Of a stretch of 64,000 nucleotides of DNA, positions 61,441 to 64,000 are shown piece after piece (the first letter of the stretch is position 1; each line of letters begins with the position of its first letter). The notes below the pieces were generated by a model, which saw only the letters and a list, made by a program, of their open reading frames with translations, made no database searches and was not told where the DNA came from. Location of the stretch: assembly GCF_042677945.1 (NCBI RefSeq), contig NZ_JBHUDN010000017.1, one strand, 5' to 3'. Source of the stretch: Haloplanus litoreus. GTDB taxonomy: Archaea; Halobacteriota; Halobacteria; Halobacteriales; Haloferacaceae. Position numbers and translations under genes: made by a program.

Positions 61441-62936
61441 CGCGCGTTCGCCATCGTCTCGGCCGTCAGGCGGCCGCTGATGAGACACATGGGGACCCCG
61501 ATGCCGGGGGTGGTGAACGATCCGGTGAAGTAGAGGCCGTCGACCTCGCGGGAGGCGTGTGGCGGTCGGAGCAACGAGGTCTGGCGGAGCGTGTGAGCGA
61601 GGCCGAGGGCGGTTCCCTGCGTGCTGTTGTACCGCTCGGCGAACTCGGAGACGGAGAAGTGCTCCTCGACGACGATCCGGTCCCGGAGGTCGACGCCGGT
61701 GTGTTCGGCGACGTCGTCGAGGAGGCGGTCACGGAACGCTTCGCGGCGCTCCGGCCCGTCGTCGAGGCCCGGAGCGATGGGTGCGAGGACGAACAGGTTG
61801 CTGTGGCCCTCCGGCGCGACGGTGTCGTCCGTCTCGCTCGGCACACAGAGGTAGTACGCGGGGTCCTCGGGCCAGGCAGGGTCGCCGAAGATGGTCTCGA
61901 AGTGGTCGTCCCAGTCAGTCGGGAGGACGAGCGTGTGGTGTGCCAGCGGCTCCACGTCGCCCTCGACGCCGAGATAGAGGAGGAATGCGGAGGGGGCGTA
62001 GGTACGGGAGTCCCAGTACTCGGCGTCGTACTGGCGGTCCTCGGGGACGAGGAGTTCCTGCTCGGTGTGTGCGTAATCCGCGTCGGAGACCACCTCGTCG
62101 GGGAAGAACTCCCGGCCGTCCTCGGTGCGGACGGCGAAGCCACCCTCCCGGCCCCTGATCTCTGCGACCGGGTGGTCGACCCGGAAGTCGACGCCGAGTT
62201 CCTCGGCCATGGCGACGATGCCGTCGACGACGCCGCCCATCCCGTCCTCGGGGTAGTAGACGCCGAGGTTGAAGTCGACGTGACTCATCAGGTTGTAGAG
62301 CGCGGGCGTGTTGTTGGGTGCGCCGCCGAGGAAGACGAGCGAGTACTGGACGATCTGTTGCAGTTTCGGGTGGTCGAAGTAGTCCTCGACGTGGTCCTGC
62401 ATCGTCCCCAGAAGCGAGAGCCCGCGGGCGTAGCGGAGCACGTCGGGGTCGACGAAGTCCCGGAGTCGCGAGCGGTCCTCGTAGACGAAATGTTCCATCC
62501 CGACGTCGTAGGTGTACTCGGCCTGGTCGAGGTAGTCGTCGAGGGCCTCGCCGGCGCCGGGTTCGTAGGATTCGAACAGCTCCCGGTTGGCGTCCAGGTC
62601 GGGGAGGAGGTCCACCTGGTCGCCGTCTTTGAAGAAGATGCGATAGTGGGGGTCGAGGCGTTCGAGCCCGTAGTACTGCTCCGGCCTTCGCCCGAAGTCG
62701 GCGAAGAAGTCCTCGAACACGTCGGGCATGAGATACCAGGACGGCCCCATGTCGAACCGGAAGCCGTCGGTGTGGAGGCGGCTCGCCCGACCACCGAGCT
62801 GTTCGTTTTTCTCCAGGACGGTCACGTCCGCCCCCGCGTCGGCGAGGTAGCAGGCCGTCGAGAGGCCGCCGAATCCGCTGCCGACGACGACCACCGACCG
62901 ACCGTCGGCGTCGCCGACCGGCGAGCTGTCGTTCAT
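61437..62936 (-). CDS. crtD: Phytoene desaturase-family carotenoid 3,4-desaturase (CrtD/CrtI)
   Basis: A 499-residue FAD enzyme: the dinucleotide motif VVVVGSGFGGLSTACYLADAGADVTVLEKNEQLGGRASRL is at residues 14-53, MGPSWYLMPDVFEDFFADFG follows, and LYFTGSFTTPGIGVPMCLISGRLTAETM lies at the C-terminus. The order crtD-lyeJ-cruF equals that shown in Haloarcula japonica, where this enzyme is the carotenoid 3,4-desaturase. A separate phytoene desaturase must then make lycopene elsewhere, unless this one does both. First gene of the crtD-lyeJ-cruF operon. Confidence 0.88.
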   Translation of the reverse strand: MNDSSPVGDADGRSVVVVGSGFGGLSTACYLADAGADVTVLEKNEQLGGRASRLHTDGFRFDMGPSWYLMPDVFEDFFADFGRRPEQYYGLERLDPHYRIFFKDGDQVDLLPDLDANRELFESYEPGAGEALDDYLDQAEYTYDVGMEHFVYEDRSRLRDFVDPDVLRYARGLSLLGTMQDHVEDYFDHPKLQQIVQYSLVFLGGAPNNTPALYNLMSHVDFNLGVYYPEDGMGGVVDGIVAMAEELGVDFRVDHPVAEIRGREGGFAVRTEDGREFFPDEVVSDADYAHTEQELLVPEDRQYDAEYWDSRTYAPSAFLLYLGVEGDVEPLAHHTLVLPTDWDDHFETIFGDPAWPEDPAYYLCVPSETDDTVAPEGHSNLFVLAPIAPGLDDGPERREAFRDRLLDDVAEHTGVDLRDRIVVEEHFSVSEFAERYNSTQGTALGLAHTLRQTSLLRPPHASREVDGLYFTGSFTTPGIGVPMCLISGRLTAETMANAR

Positions 62937-63023
62937 GCCCGCCCGTAGGGACGTGATCCGTATATACTGCCCGCCCCCGAGCGTCGCGGTGATCGCCCGC
63001 CCGCAGCCCGACGGTCGAACCGA

Positions 63024-64000
63024 TCAGTCGTCCAGCCGACCGTTCAGCACCTTGGCGGCGACGAGTACCGGGTCCCACACCGGGCTGAACGGTGGGGCGT
63101 AGGCCAGATCCAGGCGTTCGAGTTCGTCCACCGTGAGGTCACTCTCGATAGCGGTCGCCAGCGTGTCGATGCGGATCGCCGCCCGGTCCCGTCCGGCGAT
63201 GGCGCCGCCGAGGACCCGGCCAGTCGTCCGGTCGGCCACCAGCGTGACGCTCGTCTCGTCGCCGCCGGGGTAGTAGCCCGACCGTGACCCCGCGGTGATC
63301 GTCGCGCTCGCGGGGTCGAAGCCGGCGTCTTCGGCCGCCGTCTCGTCGATGAAGCCGACGCGTCCACACTCCAGGTCGAACGCCTTCACGACCGCCGTCC
63401 CGGCCACGTCGCCGACGGGCGTCGGGTCGCCGGCCACCGTCGCCCCGATGGCCCGGCCGGCGCGGTTCGCGGTCAGCCCGAGCGGAATCCACGTCTGCTC
63501 GCCCGTCACCGCGTGCCGTGCGGTCGCGACGTCGCCGGCGGCGTAGACGGCGGGGAGACTCGTCCGCCCGTAGTCGTCGGTACGGATCGCTCCCTTCGGC
63601 CCGCGTTCCACACCGGTGCCGTCGAGGAACCCGGCGTTCGGTTCGACGCCGATACCGATCACTGCCATGTCGACTGGGAGTCGTTCGCCGTCGTACGCCA
63701 CCGCTTCGACCCGGTCGTCGCCCAGCAGTTCCCCGACCGGGCGGCCCGTGTGGACCGCGACGTCCCGGTCGGCGAGGTGTGACTCCACACGCTCGCCGAC
63801 GGCCGCGCCGAACGGATCGAGGACGTGGTCGGTGCGCTGGAAGAGGTGGACGTCGAGGCCGCGGGCGGTGAGTGCCTCGGCCATCTCGACGCCGACGTAA
63901 CCGCCGCCGACGATGGCCGCTCGCTCCGGGGGGTCGAGAGCGGCGTTGTGGTCGATCCGTGCCTCGTCGACGGGACCGTCGCCGAGACGGCCCCGGTCGT
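63024..64000 (-). CDS. FAD/NAD(P)-dependent pyridine nucleotide-disulfide oxidoreductase, 5' part outside window
   Basis: The frame enters from the right end: DPPERAAIVGGGYVGVEMAEAL is the NAD(P)H-binding Rossmann motif. The FAD-contact segment VYAAGDVATARHAVTGEQTWIPLGLTANRAGRAIG follows, and then the C-terminal dimerisation domain (FDLECGRVGFIDETAAEDAGFD, VTLVADRTTGRVLGGAIAG). The layout fits CoA-disulfide reductase/NADH oxidase-type proteins. The N-terminal FAD domain and its redox Cys lie beyond position 64000, so activity cannot be judged. It ends 87 bp before the crtD start, same strand. Confidence 0.87.
   Translation of the reverse strand, partial: DRGRLGDGPVDEARIDHNAALDPPERAAIVGGGYVGVEMAEALTARGLDVHLFQRTDHVLDPFGAAVGERVESHLADRDVAVHTGRPVGELLGDDRVEAVAYDGERLPVDMAVIGIGVEPNAGFLDGTGVERGPKGAIRTDDYGRTSLPAVYAAGDVATARHAVTGEQTWIPLGLTANRAGRAIGATVAGDPTPVGDVAGTAVVKAFDLECGRVGFIDETAAEDAGFDPASATITAGSRSGYYPGGDETSVTLVADRTTGRVLGGAIAGRDRAAIRIDTLATAIESDLTVDELERLDLAYAPPFSPVWDPVLVAAKVLNGRLDD

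Overview
This window is haloarchaeal chromosome (class Halobacteria). The evidence is very high GC with strong C/G preference at third codon positions, acidic proteins, a complete archaeal N-glycosylation core (AglB oligosaccharyltransferase with AglF-, AglG- and AglM-like proteins), Cdc48, RadB, a B12-dependent ribonucleotide reductase, a trpDFEG operon and the bacterioruberin genes (crtB, cruF, lyeJ, crtD). Many starts have a TATA-like element about 25-30 nt upstream, as expected for leaderless haloarchaeal transcripts. The gene set fits the Haloferacales, but genus cannot be fixed from sequence alone.

Layout. 1-157: C-terminal end of an IS6-type transposase, marking the edge of a glycan island. 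287-10096: sugar epimerase, GT4 glycosyltransferase, sulfatase-like enzyme, AglF-like nucleotidyltransferase, VapB antitoxin with a vestigial VapC, AglG-like glycosyltransferase, AglB and a DUF368 (PopT-type) polyprenyl-phosphate transporter. 10107-13980: small zinc protein, methyltransferase, HEWD protein, CutA, HPP membrane protein, phosphoglycolate phosphatase, GlpA-like oxidoreductase. 13977-19643: UDP-sugar module (two GlmU-like enzymes flanking GlmS, then AglM). 19724-29642: small membrane protein, IleS, a frameshifted arylsulfotransferase-like protein, a LOV-histidine kinase, thioesterase, DUF151 nuclease-like protein, membrane ArsR-like regulator, DpsA. 29713-30841: a two-gene operon of haloarchaea-specific proteins behind a perfect DtxR-like palindrome. 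30868-40987: glycerate kinase, TraB/site-2-protease pair, UspA, TetR-MATE operon, PAC2, CorA, PurM, XRE-CBS regulator. 41096-50358: DUF7563 protein, an odd interrupted tRNA-like locus, 7TM histidine kinase, Cdc48, LarC, RidA, a RuvC-like protein divergent from RadB, a CBS-HPF fusion and tRNA-Val(GAC). 50617-54718: trpDFEG and a small membrane protein. 55134-58318: NrdJ with an upstream mini-ORF. 58479-62936: bacterioruberin cluster. 63024-64000: a pyridine nucleotide-disulfide oxidoreductase cut by the window end.

Four runs of N (14987-15005, 32917-32919, 48444-48458, 51979-51998) are assembly gaps inside genes. Three of them have nominal lengths that break the frame, so glmU-like, radB and trpF look split here but are very probably intact.

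Genes that work together: the glycan island supplies nucleotide sugars (epimerase, AglF, GlmS/GlmU, AglM), assembles (glycosyltransferases) and transfers (AglB) the S-layer glycan, and DUF368 may recycle the lipid carrier. A striking architectural feature is that 7 of 15 convergent gene pairs overlap at their stop codons, six of them through one shared tetranucleotide (TTAG, CTAG or CTAA).
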